64,000 nt of DNA, from the NCBI GenBank assembly GCA_020161655.1, contig JAIUPC010000007.1, positions 124,001 to 188,000 on the forward strand. The letters are read 5' to 3'. Within the stretch, counting starts at the first letter, position 1, and every line of letters begins with the position of its first letter. This document shows positions 37,753 through 48,043 of this stretch, one piece after another. The notes beneath the pieces were generated by a model. The model was not told the origin of the DNA and did not search any database. It saw nothing but the letters and a program-made list of their open reading frames with translations. The DNA is from Pseudomonadota bacterium (GTDB taxonomy: Bacteria; Pseudomonadota; Alphaproteobacteria; Rhodobacterales; Rhodobacteraceae). The position numbers and the translations under genes were made by a program.

Positions 37753-38729
37753 TCGGAAATCTCCTTGAGCGCGGGGCCGCCGTTGCGCAGCCGCCCGCCC
37801 GAAAGCACAAGGACCAGCGCACCAAGGGCGCCGGCCAGATAAAGGATGCCCTGCCAGGCGAGGCCCGAGGCGATGACATCGGGCGCGTTGGCACCAAACG
37901 GCACCAGCAGCGCGGCGAGCGAGCCTTCGCGCACGCCAAGCCCGCCGAGCGACAGCGGCAGCGTGGCGATGATCTTGGCAAGCGGCCAGGCGAAAAACCA
38001 GGCGGCGACGGGCACATGGACGCCCACCGGCTCCGCCAGCCGGATCGACAGCCAGATCAGGACCGACTGGATTGCGGCCGAAAGAACCAGCGCGAAGAGC
38101 AGCCTGAGCGGCCGCTTGGCCAGAGCCGAGAAGGAATCGGCCAGCCTCAACCCAAGTCCCCGCGCGGGGAGGCCCGGCCAGCGGGCCCAAAGCCAGCGCG
38201 CCACCGCGGGAAAGGCGAACAGCGCCGCCGCCGCAAGGGCGAGGACGGCGAGCGCCACCGGCACCGCCATGCCGTGATCACCTCCAGCGACCGCAGCAGG
38301 CAGCAGGACAAGGCCGATGAGCATGAGGCAGGCGAGCGCGGCAAGGTCGATCATTCGGTCACCGACCGCCGCCGCCGCCACCTTCGGCCCGTCGCGAAGT
38401 GCAGCGTGGGCGAGGCCGGCGCGCACCGCATCGCCGCCGGCCGCGCCCGGCAGGCAGAGGTTGGCGGCCAGCCCGGCAAAGTGGGCGCGGAGCGCCAGCG
38501 GGAAGGCGACCGCGCGATCCATCAGCATCCACCATTTCGCCGCTGCCGCCACATGGCAGACGAGGAACGCCATGAGCACCGACAGGAACAAGGGCCAGCT
38601 CAACCGGGTGAAGCCCTGAAGGATCGCTTCCTGCGGCAGGAACCAGAAGATGAACGCCAGCGTCAGCCCTGACCCTGCGGCCCGAAGCAGCCATTTCCGC
38701 GTTGCACTTCGGGCCAGCGCCAAGGTCAC
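37749..38729 (-). CDS. Lysylphosphatidylglycerol-synthase-type membrane protein (UPF0104)
   Basis: Membrane protein of 326 residues with about eight helices and the SLGGLGVREG motif near residue 265 that defines the LPG_synthase_TM / COG0392 family. These proteins flip or act on lipids; here a lipid-linked sugar intermediate is a plausible cargo. It overlaps both neighbours by four bases. Confidence 0.85.
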   Translation of the reverse strand: MTLALARSATRKWLLRAAGSGLTLAFIFWFLPQEAILQGFTRLSWPLFLSVLMAFLVCHVAAAAKWWMLMDRAVAFPLALRAHFAGLAANLCLPGAAGGDAVRAGLAHAALRDGPKVAAAAVGDRMIDLAALACLMLIGLVLLPAAVAGGDHGMAVPVALAVLALAAAALFAFPAVARWLWARWPGLPARGLGLRLADSFSALAKRPLRLLFALVLSAAIQSVLIWLSIRLAEPVGVHVPVAAWFFAWPLAKIIATLPLSLGGLGVREGSLAALLVPFGANAPDVIASGLAWQGILYLAGALGALVLVLSGGRLRNGGPALKEISE

Positions 38730-39685
38730 GGCCTCAGATGCAGGCGCGAGATCATGTCGGCGATCAGTCCGAGCGACCAGATGATGAGCGCCGAGAGGAA
38801 GGCGAAGATCGTGGTTTCGGAAAGGTTGTCCATCCAGATATCATAGACGAACTTCAGCGCCCCCACGCCCATCAGCATCAGCCCGAGCGGGATGAAGACG
38901 CGAAGCGGGTTGAAAAGCACCGTCATCCTGAGGACGAGGATGATGAAGTTGATGAAATCGACCGGGCGGATTTTCGATTTTCCAACACGTCTGCCGTATT
39001 CGATGGGCGTGTAGATCATCCGCTTGCCATTACACGACATGCAGAGGGTGATCGTCGTGGTGAAGGAAAACTTCTGCGGCAGAAGCGGGATGAAGGGCAC
39101 AAGCTCAGACTTGCGGAAGACCCTGAGGCCGGAGTTGAGGTCGTTCAGCCGCCGCTCGGCGAGAAACGAGGCGAAGGTGTTCAGCACCCATTTCGCCGGA
39201 CGGCGGATCAGGGGCACGTTCTTCATCGCAGCCCCCCGGTCGCCCACCACCATATCCTGATCGCGGCACATCGCCAGCATCGGTGGCAGGTAGCGCGGCG
39301 GATAGGTGCCGTCGGCGTCGATGATCGCGACGTATTCATACTGCGCCCGCTTGATGCCCCGCTTGAGGCTGGCGCCGTAGCCGGTGTTGACCTGATTGCT
39401 GTCGACGATCACGCCGGTTTCCCGGGCAATCTCAAGCGTCCGGTCCTCGGACCCGTCATCGACCACGATGATCTCATAGGGAATACCCTGCGGGTCCATC
39501 GCCGCACGGACCTGTTCGATCGTCTCGCGGACCGCACCTTCCTCGTTATAGGCGGGGATCACGATGCTGAGCGTCATCCCGTCGAGTTCGGATGCGACGG
39601 CCATCGCGCCCGTCTTGTCGGCGGCCTTCAAATCCATGTCCTTCATTCCCTTCCCCGCATCCGGTTGGGTTCCGTCACGCCGCAT
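38726..39685 (-). CDS. Polyprenyl-phosphate glycosyltransferase (GT2, DPM1/GtrB-like)
   Basis: GT2 protein of up to 319 residues with SIVIPAYNEEGAV, VVDDGSEDRT and the DADGTYPP metal-binding block, then QKFSFTTTI and two C-terminal transmembrane helices (about residues 245-310). This layout fits enzymes that charge undecaprenyl phosphate with a sugar, supplying donors for GT-C transferases such as the one at 29822. The start is uncertain: ATGs at 39685, 39646 and 39637 are possible, the later two near GGGAAGGGA. Confidence 0.87.
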   Translation of the reverse strand: MRRDGTQPDAGKGMKDMDLKAADKTGAMAVASELDGMTLSIVIPAYNEEGAVRETIEQVRAAMDPQGIPYEIIVVDDGSEDRTLEIARETGVIVDSNQVNTGYGASLKRGIKRAQYEYVAIIDADGTYPPRYLPPMLAMCRDQDMVVGDRGAAMKNVPLIRRPAKWVLNTFASFLAERRLNDLNSGLRVFRKSELVPFIPLLPQKFSFTTTITLCMSCNGKRMIYTPIEYGRRVGKSKIRPVDFINFIILVLRMTVLFNPLRVFIPLGLMLMGVGALKFVYDIWMDNLSETTIFAFLSALIIWSLGLIADMISRLHLRP

Positions 39686-39689
39686 CGCC

Positions 39690-40703
39690 TCATGGCACGT
39701 GGAGCCGGTTCTTCACGCCAAGGACGTGATATTCGAACAGGCACCAGGCAAAGGCCGCCGCAGAATAGACATAGTAAAACTGGTGATAGGCGAGCGTTGC
39801 CGCGGCAAAACCAGGGCCGCCGTGGGCATGCATGAAACGCGCGAAACGCCAGTTCGCGGCGATGGCTACGGCGCCAAGACCAAGCGTTGCCGGCCAGATG
39901 CCGGGCGCGAAGGGCAAGGCGAGGATCGACAGGATCAGAAGCCCGGCGATCACCGCCTTGGCCTTCTCGCCATGCGAGGTGTTGAGATCGTTGTGAACCC
40001 CTTCCCGTGCGATCATCAGCCGCGACCAGGGCAGCGCGCGGCGGAAGATGTCGGTGTGCAAGGCGCCCTTCGGTGTCCAGACCTTCAGGTGCTTGCCCAG
40101 AAGCGTCGGATCGACGGCGATGCGCCCGCCCGCCCGGCGGATGCGATAGCCAAGCTCGATATCCTCGATCGACGGCACCCGGTAGGTTTCGACGTCGAAG
40201 CCGCCGATCTTCAGGAACACGTCCTTCCTGACCGCGCCGCAACCGGCCCAGAAGGTCTGCGCATCGCGCTCGGCCGTCTGGTGGTAGAAGCGGTGCATCA
40301 GGTTCTTGTAGCGCGAGAACCAGTGCTGCCCGTCCGGCGCGGAATCGTAGGACCCGAAGACCGCCGCCACCTCGGGGTCGGTGAAGGCCGCGCGCACCTT
40401 CTCTGCGCCGTCGTCCCAGGCGATGACATCGCTGTCGACGAACCAGAGGACATCGCCCGCCGCCTCGCGCGCGGCAAGGTTCCGCGCCAGTCCCGGCCCG
40501 CCGTTCTGCGGCGTCGTCAGGACCCGCGCGCCAAGCCCGCGCGCCACCTCGGCGGTGCGGTCGGGCGAGCGGTCGTCGACGACGATCACCTCAACCACCT
40601 CGCCCCGCGCCTGCATCGCCATCAAGGGCTTCAGGACGCGCGGCAAAAGCGCCTCGGCCCGGAAAGCCGGCATCACCACGGAAATGGACACATTCGCCGT
40701 CAT
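39690..40703 (-). CDS. Glycosyltransferase family 2 with C-terminal membrane helices
   Basis: GT2 protein of 337 residues: SVVMPAFRAEALLP, VVDDRSPDRT, WFVDSDVIAW (the DXD motif) and IEDIELGYRIRRAG (the catalytic ED block), followed by two or three hydrophobic helices (about residues 240-320). It is a typical inverting membrane glycosyltransferase of surface glycan loci. Its start overlaps the preceding gene's stop by four bases. Confidence 0.9.
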   Translation of the reverse strand: MTANVSISVVMPAFRAEALLPRVLKPLMAMQARGEVVEVIVVDDRSPDRTAEVARGLGARVLTTPQNGGPGLARNLAAREAAGDVLWFVDSDVIAWDDGAEKVRAAFTDPEVAAVFGSYDSAPDGQHWFSRYKNLMHRFYHQTAERDAQTFWAGCGAVRKDVFLKIGGFDVETYRVPSIEDIELGYRIRRAGGRIAVDPTLLGKHLKVWTPKGALHTDIFRRALPWSRLMIAREGVHNDLNTSHGEKAKAVIAGLLILSILALPFAPGIWPATLGLGAVAIAANWRFARFMHAHGGPGFAAATLAYHQFYYVYSAAAFAWCLFEYHVLGVKNRLHVP

Positions 40704-42232
40704 CGCGCGCCTCCGGAGTAGAACTGCTGCGAGCGGCGGAAGAACATGACGAGGATCGTCGCACCGAGCGGCAACAGCCAGATGACGCGGGCACCGAAGC
40801 GGGTTGCTGGCTGGGATATGCCACCGCAGACCAGTGCATTGACGAGGATTCCAAGAAGCAGCACCAGAACCAGCGCCTTTATCCGTACCGGAACGCGGCC
40901 GGGCCAGAACAGCAACACCGCCGACACGACCAACGAAACCGCATAAAGCATGAGCTGCATTGTCGTGACCGGGCCGAACCAGTCGAGATTGCGTGACAAC
41001 CGCCCCTGTTCGAACTCACCAAGGAAAAGTCCCGTCACTCCGGCGTTCTGCGCCACGATGGCATCGTCCGGCAGCGTCATCTCGACGCTCACCCAGCGCG
41101 ACTGGATAAGCGTGTTCTTGATGAAGGCGAAGGACGTGTCGAAAGGCGCATCCCGGAGCACCGCGAAGAAGAACCGGATCTGGCTGTCCGCCACGATCTT
41201 CTGATCCTCCGGCTCCAGCAGCCGAAAGGAACCAAGGCGCGCGCTTCTCTCAAAGACAATGTGGTCTGCCGTCAGACGATAGGGATCGTCAGAAAGCTGC
41301 AGCGCATCATAAAGCTTGCAGGTGGGCACATGGGCATTCGGGCAGGTCTTCTCAAGATAGCGATAGCCAGGCCCGTCCTGGATCATCCGCGCCGTTATGT
41401 ACGGCTTGATGACCACTTCGGAATGGGCAACTTCCTTCGCCGCGGTCCTGAGCATGCTCTGCTCGGCAAAGCCGATCCCGAGGATGACGAGAACGAAGGC
41501 CGGTGGCAGCCACCAGCGGTCGCGCGAAAGCGTCAGCGCCGCCACCACGGAAACCGGCACCATCAGCGCGGCGATGGCGAGATGTGACAGGTGGGAAACG
41601 ACGGCAAAGGCGCCAAGGACGACCGCCAGCAGCACCTCCCACCACAACATCGACCGGCCGAAGACCGTCAGCGTCGCGATCGAAAGAAGAAGGACCGGCG
41701 CCATGGTGTCGGGCATGAGGTATGCGACGAAGAACGGCAGGGAGCCGAGCGAAGCAACGATGATCGGCAGGCAGACCATCTGCGCCAGCGAGACATGGAA
41801 GCCAAGCTGTCGCTGCGCTACGCGCATCGGCAACCAGACCGACAGGATGACCGCTAGGGCGTTGAGCGCAATCAGCCCTTCGAGAATCCCCATGCGGGCC
41901 AGAAGACCGGCGAGAAGCGCGTAGGGCGCGGAGCGCGATCCGTCCACCGTATTGTCGGCGTCGATCTCGGTTGTCTCGGGTGGAGCAATGTGGCTCTCGC
42001 CTGTCGCCTCGGCTGCGGCATTGCGCTTCTCCAGCGGCGATTCAGACCTGACACCAAGCTTGTTGAGCGCGGCGGTGCCCTGCGAGATGTAGCCGACCGT
42101 GTCGAAGTAGAAGAGCGGCCGCCCGTTGATGACAAGAACGCTGAACATCGCGAAGAAGGCGGCGGCAATCCAGAGCGTCGACGACAATGCGCTGCCAGCG
42201 TGTGGTTCATCGTGAACAGCCGTGTTTGCCAT
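40700..42232 (-). CDS. Polytopic membrane protein, possible GT-C enzyme or polymerase
   Basis: Unrecognised membrane protein of 510 residues with about ten or eleven helices and a long soluble loop (about residues 270-380). After helix 1 it has GRPLFYFDTVGYISQGTAAL, resembling the YxDxxxY region of some GT-C proteins. It could be a transferase or a Wzy-like polymerase, neither proven. Its start overlaps the UXS gene's stop by one base, so it belongs to the operon. Confidence 0.7.
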   Translation of the reverse strand: MANTAVHDEPHAGSALSSTLWIAAAFFAMFSVLVINGRPLFYFDTVGYISQGTAALNKLGVRSESPLEKRNAAAEATGESHIAPPETTEIDADNTVDGSRSAPYALLAGLLARMGILEGLIALNALAVILSVWLPMRVAQRQLGFHVSLAQMVCLPIIVASLGSLPFFVAYLMPDTMAPVLLLSIATLTVFGRSMLWWEVLLAVVLGAFAVVSHLSHLAIAALMVPVSVVAALTLSRDRWWLPPAFVLVILGIGFAEQSMLRTAAKEVAHSEVVIKPYITARMIQDGPGYRYLEKTCPNAHVPTCKLYDALQLSDDPYRLTADHIVFERSARLGSFRLLEPEDQKIVADSQIRFFFAVLRDAPFDTSFAFIKNTLIQSRWVSVEMTLPDDAIVAQNAGVTGLFLGEFEQGRLSRNLDWFGPVTTMQLMLYAVSLVVSAVLLFWPGRVPVRIKALVLVLLLGILVNALVCGGISQPATRFGARVIWLLPLGATILVMFFRRSQQFYSGGAR

Positions 42233-43206
42233 CAGAACCTCCCTCCCGCCTCTTGTAGCTCGATCCGAAGGGTCCTGAAATAGTCGATGGTGCGGGTGAG
42301 CCCGTCGCGAAGCTTCACCTGCGGTTCCCAGCCGAGCGTCCGTTGCGCAAGGCCGATGTCGGGCTTGCGCTGGATCGGATCGTCATGCGGCAGCGGCTTG
42401 AAGATCAGTTCAGAGCTGGATCCCGTCAGCTCTATGACTGCCTCTGCCAGTTCCCGGATCGTCATCTCTACGGGATTGCCGATGTTCATCGGGCCGGTCA
42501 CTCCGTCCTCGGTGCCCATCAGCCCGATGAGGCCGGAGATCAGGTCGTCGACGTAGCAGAAGGATCGGGTCTGGTTGCCATCGCCGTAGATGGTGATCGG
42601 CTCGCCCGCCAAGGCCTGCATGATGAAGTTCGACACGACTCGCCCGTCCTGCGGATGCATCCGCGGCCCATAGGTGTTGAAGATGCGTGCGACCTTGATC
42701 CTGAGCTTGTGCTGCCGGTGGTAGTCGAAGAACAGCGTCTCGGCGCAGCGCTTGCCCTCATCATAGCACGAACGGAAGCCGATCGGGTTGACATGGCCCC
42801 AGTAACTTTCCGTCTGGGGATGCACCTGCGGGTCGCCGTAAACCTCGGACGTCGAGGCTTGCAGGATCTTCGCCCTCAGCCGCTTGGCGAGGCCCAGCAT
42901 ATTGATGGCGCCATGGACGGAGGTCTTGGTCGTCTGCACCGGGTCATGCTGGTAATGGATCGGGCTTGCCGGGCAGGCGAGGTTGTAGATCTCGTCGACT
43001 TCCACATAAAGCGGGAAGGTCACGTCATGGCGCATGATCTCGAAGCGCGGGTTGCCGATCAGATGCGCGACATTGGCCCGGCGGCCGGTGAAGTAGTTGT
43101 CGACGCAGAGGACATCGTGCCCCGCGTCGATCAGACGCTCGCAAAGATGCGAGCCGAGGAACCCTGCGCCCCCAGTCACCAGAACACGCTTGGAGGTCAC
43201 CGTCAT
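42232..43206 (-). CDS. UDP-glucuronate decarboxylase-like SDR (UXS)
   Basis: Extended SDR of 324 residues that fits UDP-xylose synthase: [65 protein letters not shown] (catalytic Tyr and Lys in YxxxK) and [21 protein letters not shown] are all typical. It would convert UDP-glucuronate to UDP-xylose, consuming the product of a UDP-sugar dehydrogenase. It is first of the nine-gene operon and divergent from rfbC. ATG 43206 gives the family length. Confidence 0.9.
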   Translation of the reverse strand: MTVTSKRVLVTGGAGFLGSHLCERLIDAGHDVLCVDNYFTGRRANVAHLIGNPRFEIMRHDVTFPLYVEVDEIYNLACPASPIHYQHDPVQTTKTSVHGAINMLGLAKRLRAKILQASTSEVYGDPQVHPQTESYWGHVNPIGFRSCYDEGKRCAETLFFDYHRQHKLRIKVARIFNTYGPRMHPQDGRVVSNFIMQALAGEPITIYGDGNQTRSFCYVDDLISGLIGLMGTEDGVTGPMNIGNPVEMTIRELAEAVIELTGSSSELIFKPLPHDDPIQRKPDIGLAQRTLGWEPQVKLRDGLTRTIDYFRTLRIELQEAGGRF

Positions 43207-43703
43207 GTCGCATTGCCTTTCCCGTCGGCGCAAGCGGCGACGGAAACCGCCAGACCTCTGCCACGCCCTTTATCCGAACTTACCCGCATCCCGCCGCTCA
43301 AGACCCCAGCCAAATGCCCTGCGTCGCTGCCACACCAGCCATCATCGCCCCGCGCCAGAATCCGCTGACGCAGGCCGCTCTCAAACTCGCCGGCCCTCAA
43401 TCTCTGAACCAATATCCTCCGCCACGCTGCAAGTATCTCGCGCCCATACGGTCGCTTCCAGCCTTTTTCTGCATCTGCCGAAAAATTAACATGATTCCGC
43501 GGCCGATGAGGCTGTCGCCGTTTCGCCGGCGCGTCAGGCGGCACCTGCTTGGCGGGATCGGAAGCGCAGCGGAAACAATCGCGGGTGGAGTTGGCGAGGC
43601 GGACGATCCCCTTCGCGCGAAAGCCGGCCGGGCCGCCTTTCCGCTTCCGCGTGGGGCGGCGGCTGGCTATGGTGCGGCGTTGTCGCGGCTTGCCCAGGTA
43701 CCC
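43207..43703. other. Promoter region between UXS and rfbC
   Basis: 497 bases between divergent genes; longest gene-free stretch in the sugar locus. An AT-rich patch (about 43466-43500) may hold promoters for the minus-strand operon. Open frames here are shadows without ribosome-binding sites. No repeat or RNA is seen. Confidence 0.5.
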
Positions 43704-44273
43704 ATGCAGATCGAAACCACCAGCCTCTCCGGTGTCCTCATCCTGACCCCGCGCCGCTTCGGCGATGCGCGCGGCTGGTTTTCCGAAGTGTGGAACAAGG
43801 ACACCCTCGCCCGCGAGGGCATCAGCGTCGATTTCGCCCAGGACAACCATTCCTATTCCGCCGTCCCCGGCACCGTGCGCGGCCTCCATTTCCAGTCGCC
43901 GCCCCATGCGCAAGCCAAGCTCGTGCGCTGCGGACGGGGACGGGTCTTCGACGTCGCCGTCGATATCCGGATCGGCTCGCCGACCTATGGGCGTTGGGTG
44001 GGCGTAGAGCTTTCCGCCGAAAACGGCCGCCAGCTCCTGATTCCCGCCGGCTTCCTACATGGTTTCGTCACGCGGGAGCCGGACAGCGAGCTTCTTTACA
44101 AATGCTCGGATGTCTACGCGCCCGACTGCGACGGCGCGGTGCGCTTTGACGATCCCGACATCAGCATCGACTGGGGCATCGACACCGCCACCGCGACCCT
44201 GTCGGAGAAGGACGCGAAGGCGCCCTACCTCAAGGACTTCCAAAGCCCCTTCCGCTACGAGGCCCGGCCATGA
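43704..44273 (+). CDS. rfbC: dTDP-4-dehydrorhamnose 3,5-epimerase
   Basis: RmlC cupin of 189 residues, third step of dTDP-L-rhamnose synthesis. [35 protein letters not shown] (with catalytic His) and [10 protein letters not shown] are family signatures. Its stop overlaps the rfbB start by four bases. I chose the ATG at 43704 as giving the standard length; the upstream frame extends to 43314 without support. Confidence 0.96.
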   Translation: MQIETTSLSGVLILTPRRFGDARGWFSEVWNKDTLAREGISVDFAQDNHSYSAVPGTVRGLHFQSPPHAQAKLVRCGRGRVFDVAVDIRIGSPTYGRWVGVELSAENGRQLLIPAGFLHGFVTREPDSELLYKCSDVYAPDCDGAVRFDDPDISIDWGIDTATATLSEKDAKAPYLKDFQSPFRYEARP

Positions 44274-45307
44274 AACTTCTCGTCACCGGCGGCGCGGGCT
44301 TCATCGGCTCGGCGGTCGTCCGTCATGCCATCAGGGGCGGCCATCAGGTCGTCAACCTCGACAAGCTGACCTATGCCGGTTCGCTTTCCAATGTGGCCGA
44401 GGTGTCGGGCAGTCCGAACTACGCCTTCGAAGAGGCCGACATCTGCGACCGGCCGGCGATCGACGCGATCCTTGCCCGCCACCGGCCAGACGCTATCATG
44501 CATCTGGCGGCCGAAAGCCATGTCGACCGTTCCATCGACGGCCCCGCCGCCTTCATGGAAACCAATATCATGGGCACCTACACGATGCTGGAGGCCGCCC
44601 GCGCCTACTGGACGGCCGAGGGCAAGCCCGAGGGCTTCCGTTTCCACCATATCTCGACCGATGAGGTCTTCGGCTCCCTCGGCCCCACGGGCAAGTTCTC
44701 CGAGGACACGCCCTATGACCCGCGCTCGCCCTATTCGGCGTCAAAGGCCGCGTCCGATCATCTGGTCCGCGCCTGGCATGAGACCTACGGGCTTCCCGTC
44801 GTCCTCACCAACTGCTCGAACAACTACGGGCCTTACCATTTTCCCGAAAAGCTGATCCCGGTGGTGATCCTGAAGGCGCTCGCCGGGGCTCCGATCCCGG
44901 TCTATGGCAAGGGCGACAACATCCGCGACTGGCTCTACGTCGAGGATCACGCCGATGCCCTGCTTCTTGTCGTGCAGAAGGGCGCGCTCGGGCAAAGCTA
45001 CAATATCGGCGGCGAGAACGAGGCGACGAACCTCGACCTTGTCCAGAAGATCTGCGCCATCCTCGACGAAAAGCGCCCCGGCAACCGGCCCTATGCCGAA
45101 CAGATCGCCTTCGTCACCGACCGCCCCGGCCATGACCAGCGCTACGCCATCGACCCCAGCCGCATCCGCGAGGAACTGGGCTGGCGTCCCTCGGTCACGC
45201 TCCAAGAGGGGCTGGAAAAGACCGTTGAGTGGTTCCTCGCCAACGAGGACTGGTGGCGCGCTTTGCAGGACCGTGAGGGCGTCGGCAAGCGGCTGGGGAC
45301 GGGGTAG
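44270..45307 (+). CDS. rfbB: dTDP-glucose 4,6-dehydratase
   Basis: RmlB, extended SDR of 345 residues. [14 protein letters not shown] binds [18 protein letters not shown] and [11 protein letters not shown] are diagnostic, with [12 protein letters not shown] supplying Tyr and Lys. Second step of dTDP-rhamnose synthesis. It is coupled to rfbC; the other two genes of the pathway lie beyond the degP-like gene. Confidence 0.97.
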   Translation: MKLLVTGGAGFIGSAVVRHAIRGGHQVVNLDKLTYAGSLSNVAEVSGSPNYAFEEADICDRPAIDAILARHRPDAIMHLAAESHVDRSIDGPAAFMETNIMGTYTMLEAARAYWTAEGKPEGFRFHHISTDEVFGSLGPTGKFSEDTPYDPRSPYSASKAASDHLVRAWHETYGLPVVLTNCSNNYGPYHFPEKLIPVVILKALAGAPIPVYGKGDNIRDWLYVEDHADALLLVVQKGALGQSYNIGGENEATNLDLVQKICAILDEKRPGNRPYAEQIAFVTDRPGHDQRYAIDPSRIREELGWRPSVTLQEGLEKTVEWFLANEDWWRALQDREGVGKRLGTG

Positions 45308-45330
45308 ACGGACCAGCGGCCAAATCGCCC

Positions 45331-45420
45331 CTCCCTCCCCCTTCGTGGGGAGGGCCGGGGTGGGGGGTGTCTCAGGATCGGGTACCCCCTCCCCCATCCC
45401 CTCCCCACGAAGGGGGAGGG
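45331..45420. repeat. Inverted pair of CCTCCCC/GGGGAGG repeats
   Basis: Copy b (45331-45368) and its inverted copy c (45385-45420) face each other and together could form a very large hairpin between the convergent rfbB and degP-like genes. Each copy also has its own stem. Probably acts as a two-way transcription barrier. Confidence 0.8.
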
Positions 45421-45441
45421 GAGCCGCCTTTCGCCCTACCC

Positions 45442-46956
45442 TCACGAATGCGCGAAAGGCACCGCCACGAACGACCTCGCATCACCGCGCTGCACCATCA
45501 GAAGCGCCGCCGACCGCTTTTCCTTCTGCGCCGCTTCCAGCGCCGCCGTCACATCCCGGGCGCTCGTCACCGGCTTCTGGTTCACGCTGACGATCACGTC
45601 GCCCTCGCGCAGTCCCTCGCCTGCCGCCTGACCGTCTGGCTTGATCTGGGTGACGACGACGCCCGCCACATCATCCGGCAGCCCCATGCCTGAGGCGATC
45701 TCCGGCGTCAGCGCCTCGACGCTCAGGCCAAGCGCCGGCACTTCGGCCCCGCTTGCCGCCGGGGACGACGCATCCGCCGTCTCCTCGCCGCCAAGCGTGC
45801 CGACCGTGACCTTGGCCGTGGCCTCGTCACCGCCGCGCCAGAGCGTCAGCTCTGCCGTTTCGCCCGGCGCCAGATCGGCAATCGCCCGCGACAGGTTGCG
45901 CGGGGTGTCGACGGCGGTGCCGTTCACCTCAAGCACCACGTCGCCCGCCTTCAGATCGGCCGCCGCCGCCGGGGAGCCATCCTGCACCGAAGCGACCAGC
46001 GCGCCCTTCGCAGCGTCAAGACCAAGGGCCGCGGCGATGCTCTCGTCCACCGGCTGGATCGAGACGCCGATGAAACCGTGCTCGACCGAGCCGTTCTCGA
46101 TGATCGCCTGCACCACCTTCTGGGCCTGCACCGCCGGGATCGCGAAGCCCAAGCCGACGTTGCCGCCGTTCGGCGAATAGATCGCGGTGTTGATGCCAAC
46201 GACCTTGCCTTCCGCGTTCACCAGTGGCCCGCCGGAATTGCCGTGGTTGATCGGCGCGTCGATCTGGATGAAGTCGTCATATGGCCCCGAATGGAGGTCG
46301 CGACCCCGCGCCGAGACGATGCCGGAGGTCACGGTGGTGCCGACGCCGAAGGGGTCACCGATGGCAAGGATCGGGTCGCCGACGCGAAGCACATCGGAAT
46401 CGCCCCAGGCAACCACCGGCAGCGGCTCCGCCGCGCTGACCTTCAGGACGGCGATGTCATTCTTCGCATCCGTCCCGACCAGCGTCGCGTCCAGTTCCTT
46501 GCCGTCCTCCAGCTTCACCCGGATCTTCGCGGCATTCTCGACGACGTGGTTGTTGGTCACGACATAGCCGTCGGCCGAGACGATGAAGCCCGAGCCGAGC
46601 GACCTGCCACCCTCGGCAGGGCCGCCCGGTTCGGTCTGGCCGGGGACCTGCGGCATTCCGGGCATCCCGCCGAAGGGGCCGTTCTCGCCGAAGAAGCGGC
46701 GGAAGAACTCGTCTTGCGGCATGTTGCCGGGGGCGCCGCCCTGCGCCGTCGCCTCGGGCTTCATCTCGGCCAGCACCGTCACCACGGCGGGCTTGGCCGC
46801 CGCCACGGCATCGGCATCGGTCATGGCGGTGGTCGCCGCTTCGGCCGCGCCGATCAGGGCGGGAAGCGGCGCCTCGATCGCCACGATCATCGACAGGGCC
46901 GAAACCCCGGCGAGGATGATCCTGCGACCTCGGGTAGAAATCTTGTTCGTGTGCAT
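45442..46956 (-). CDS. DegP/HtrA-type periplasmic serine protease (Do family)
   Basis: Periplasmic quality-control protease of 504 residues. An N-terminal signal (about residues 1-40) is followed by the trypsin-like domain with His in TNNHVVENA, Asp in KNDIAVLKV and the nucleophile in HGNSGGPLVN, then two PDZ domains (about 265-360 and 400-500; FIGVSIQPVDESIA starts the first). Its gene lies in reverse orientation between rfbB and rfbD. Confidence 0.95.
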   Translation of the reverse strand: MHTNKISTRGRRIILAGVSALSMIVAIEAPLPALIGAAEAATTAMTDADAVAAAKPAVVTVLAEMKPEATAQGGAPGNMPQDEFFRRFFGENGPFGGMPGMPQVPGQTEPGGPAEGGRSLGSGFIVSADGYVVTNNHVVENAAKIRVKLEDGKELDATLVGTDAKNDIAVLKVSAAEPLPVVAWGDSDVLRVGDPILAIGDPFGVGTTVTSGIVSARGRDLHSGPYDDFIQIDAPINHGNSGGPLVNAEGKVVGINTAIYSPNGGNVGLGFAIPAVQAQKVVQAIIENGSVEHGFIGVSIQPVDESIAAALGLDAAKGALVASVQDGSPAAAADLKAGDVVLEVNGTAVDTPRNLSRAIADLAPGETAELTLWRGGDEATAKVTVGTLGGEETADASSPAASGAEVPALGLSVEALTPEIASGMGLPDDVAGVVVTQIKPDGQAAGEGLREGDVIVSVNQKPVTSARDVTAALEAAQKEKRSAALLMVQRGDARSFVAVPFAHS

Positions 46957-47173
46957 GACAAGGAACTCTCAGTCTGGTCCATGAACTCTGTTCCGCCCGC
47001 CTCCTGGCGGGTCGGCGAAGCCGCACCTCGCGAACCTTTTCGCCTCTGGCGCCTCCTCACGCCTGAGATTGTCCTTTTCCGCGCAGAACCAAACTATGTG
47101 TCGGACGGGTCACGCGGGCTTGAATCCGCGTGTGCTCTGCGCGATCAATCCGGGCGGCAGGCGGAAGGGTGAG

Positions 47174-48043
47174 ATGCGGATACTGGTCTTCGGCACGACG
47201 GGGCAACTGGCCCGCGAACTTCTCCGCCGCGCGCCGGAAGGGGTCAGCCTGACAGCACTTGGCCGTGACCAAGCCGATCTCGGCAAGCCCGACGCCTGCG
47301 CCGAGGCCGTCGCAAGGGCCGAGGCCGACCTCATCATCAACGCCGCCGCCCATACCGCCGTCGACCTCGCCGAAAGCGAACCGGCGCTGGCCGATACCGT
47401 GAACGGCGAGGCGCCCGGCGCGATGGCGCGCGCCGCCGCCAAGCGTGGCCTCCCCTTCCTCCATGTCTCGACCGATTACGTCTTCGACGGTTCCGGCACG
47501 AGGCCATGGCGCGAGGATGATCCGGTCGCCCCCCTCGGCGCCTATGGCCGCTCGAAGCTTCTCGGCGAACGGCTGATCGCCGAAGCCGGCGGCAGCGCGG
47601 TAATCCTGCGCACGGCCTGGGTCTTTTCCGCCCACGGCAAGAACTTCGTGAAAACCATGCTCCGCCTCGGGGCCGAGCGCGACACCCTGTCGGTCGTCGA
47701 TGACCAGCAGGGCGGCCCGACCGCCGCCGCCGACATCGCCGACGCGCTTTTCACCATCGCCCGCGCCTACGGCGAGGGGCGCGGCGGTCCCGGCATCTTC
47801 CATTTCGCCGGCGCCCCGACCGTCACCTGGGCCGATTTCGCGGAAAGCATCTTTGCTTCCTCCCACCTCCCCCGTAAACCCGTGGTCAATCGCATCCCGG
47901 CAAGCGCATATCCGACGCCCGCGCAACGCCCGGCGAATTCCGCGCTCGATTGCTCGCGCATCCTGGAAACCTATGGCATTAAGCAGCCAGACTGGCAGAA
48001 AAGCCTGTCGGATGTGTTGAGGGAACTGGAGGCAGGCGCATGA
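47174..48043 (+). CDS. rfbD: dTDP-4-dehydrorhamnose reductase
   Basis: RmlD, SDR of 289 residues, last step of dTDP-L-rhamnose synthesis. [13 protein letters not shown] is the NAD(P) loop, [23 protein letters not shown] and YGRSKLLGE (Tyr/Lys) are conserved. ATG at 47174 follows GGAAGGGTGAG. Its TGA overlaps the rfbA ATG by four bases. Confidence 0.96.
   Translation: MRILVFGTTGQLARELLRRAPEGVSLTALGRDQADLGKPDACAEAVARAEADLIINAAAHTAVDLAESEPALADTVNGEAPGAMARAAAKRGLPFLHVSTDYVFDGSGTRPWREDDPVAPLGAYGRSKLLGERLIAEAGGSAVILRTAWVFSAHGKNFVKTMLRLGAERDTLSVVDDQQGGPTAAADIADALFTIARAYGEGRGGPGIFHFAGAPTVTWADFAESIFASSHLPRKPVVNRIPASAYPTPAQRPANSALDCSRILETYGIKQPDWQKSLSDVLRELEAGA

Noticed and set aside
45331-45420. CRISPR-like repetition
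   Set aside because: Only two inverted copies, no regular spacers and no cas genes anywhere in the window.
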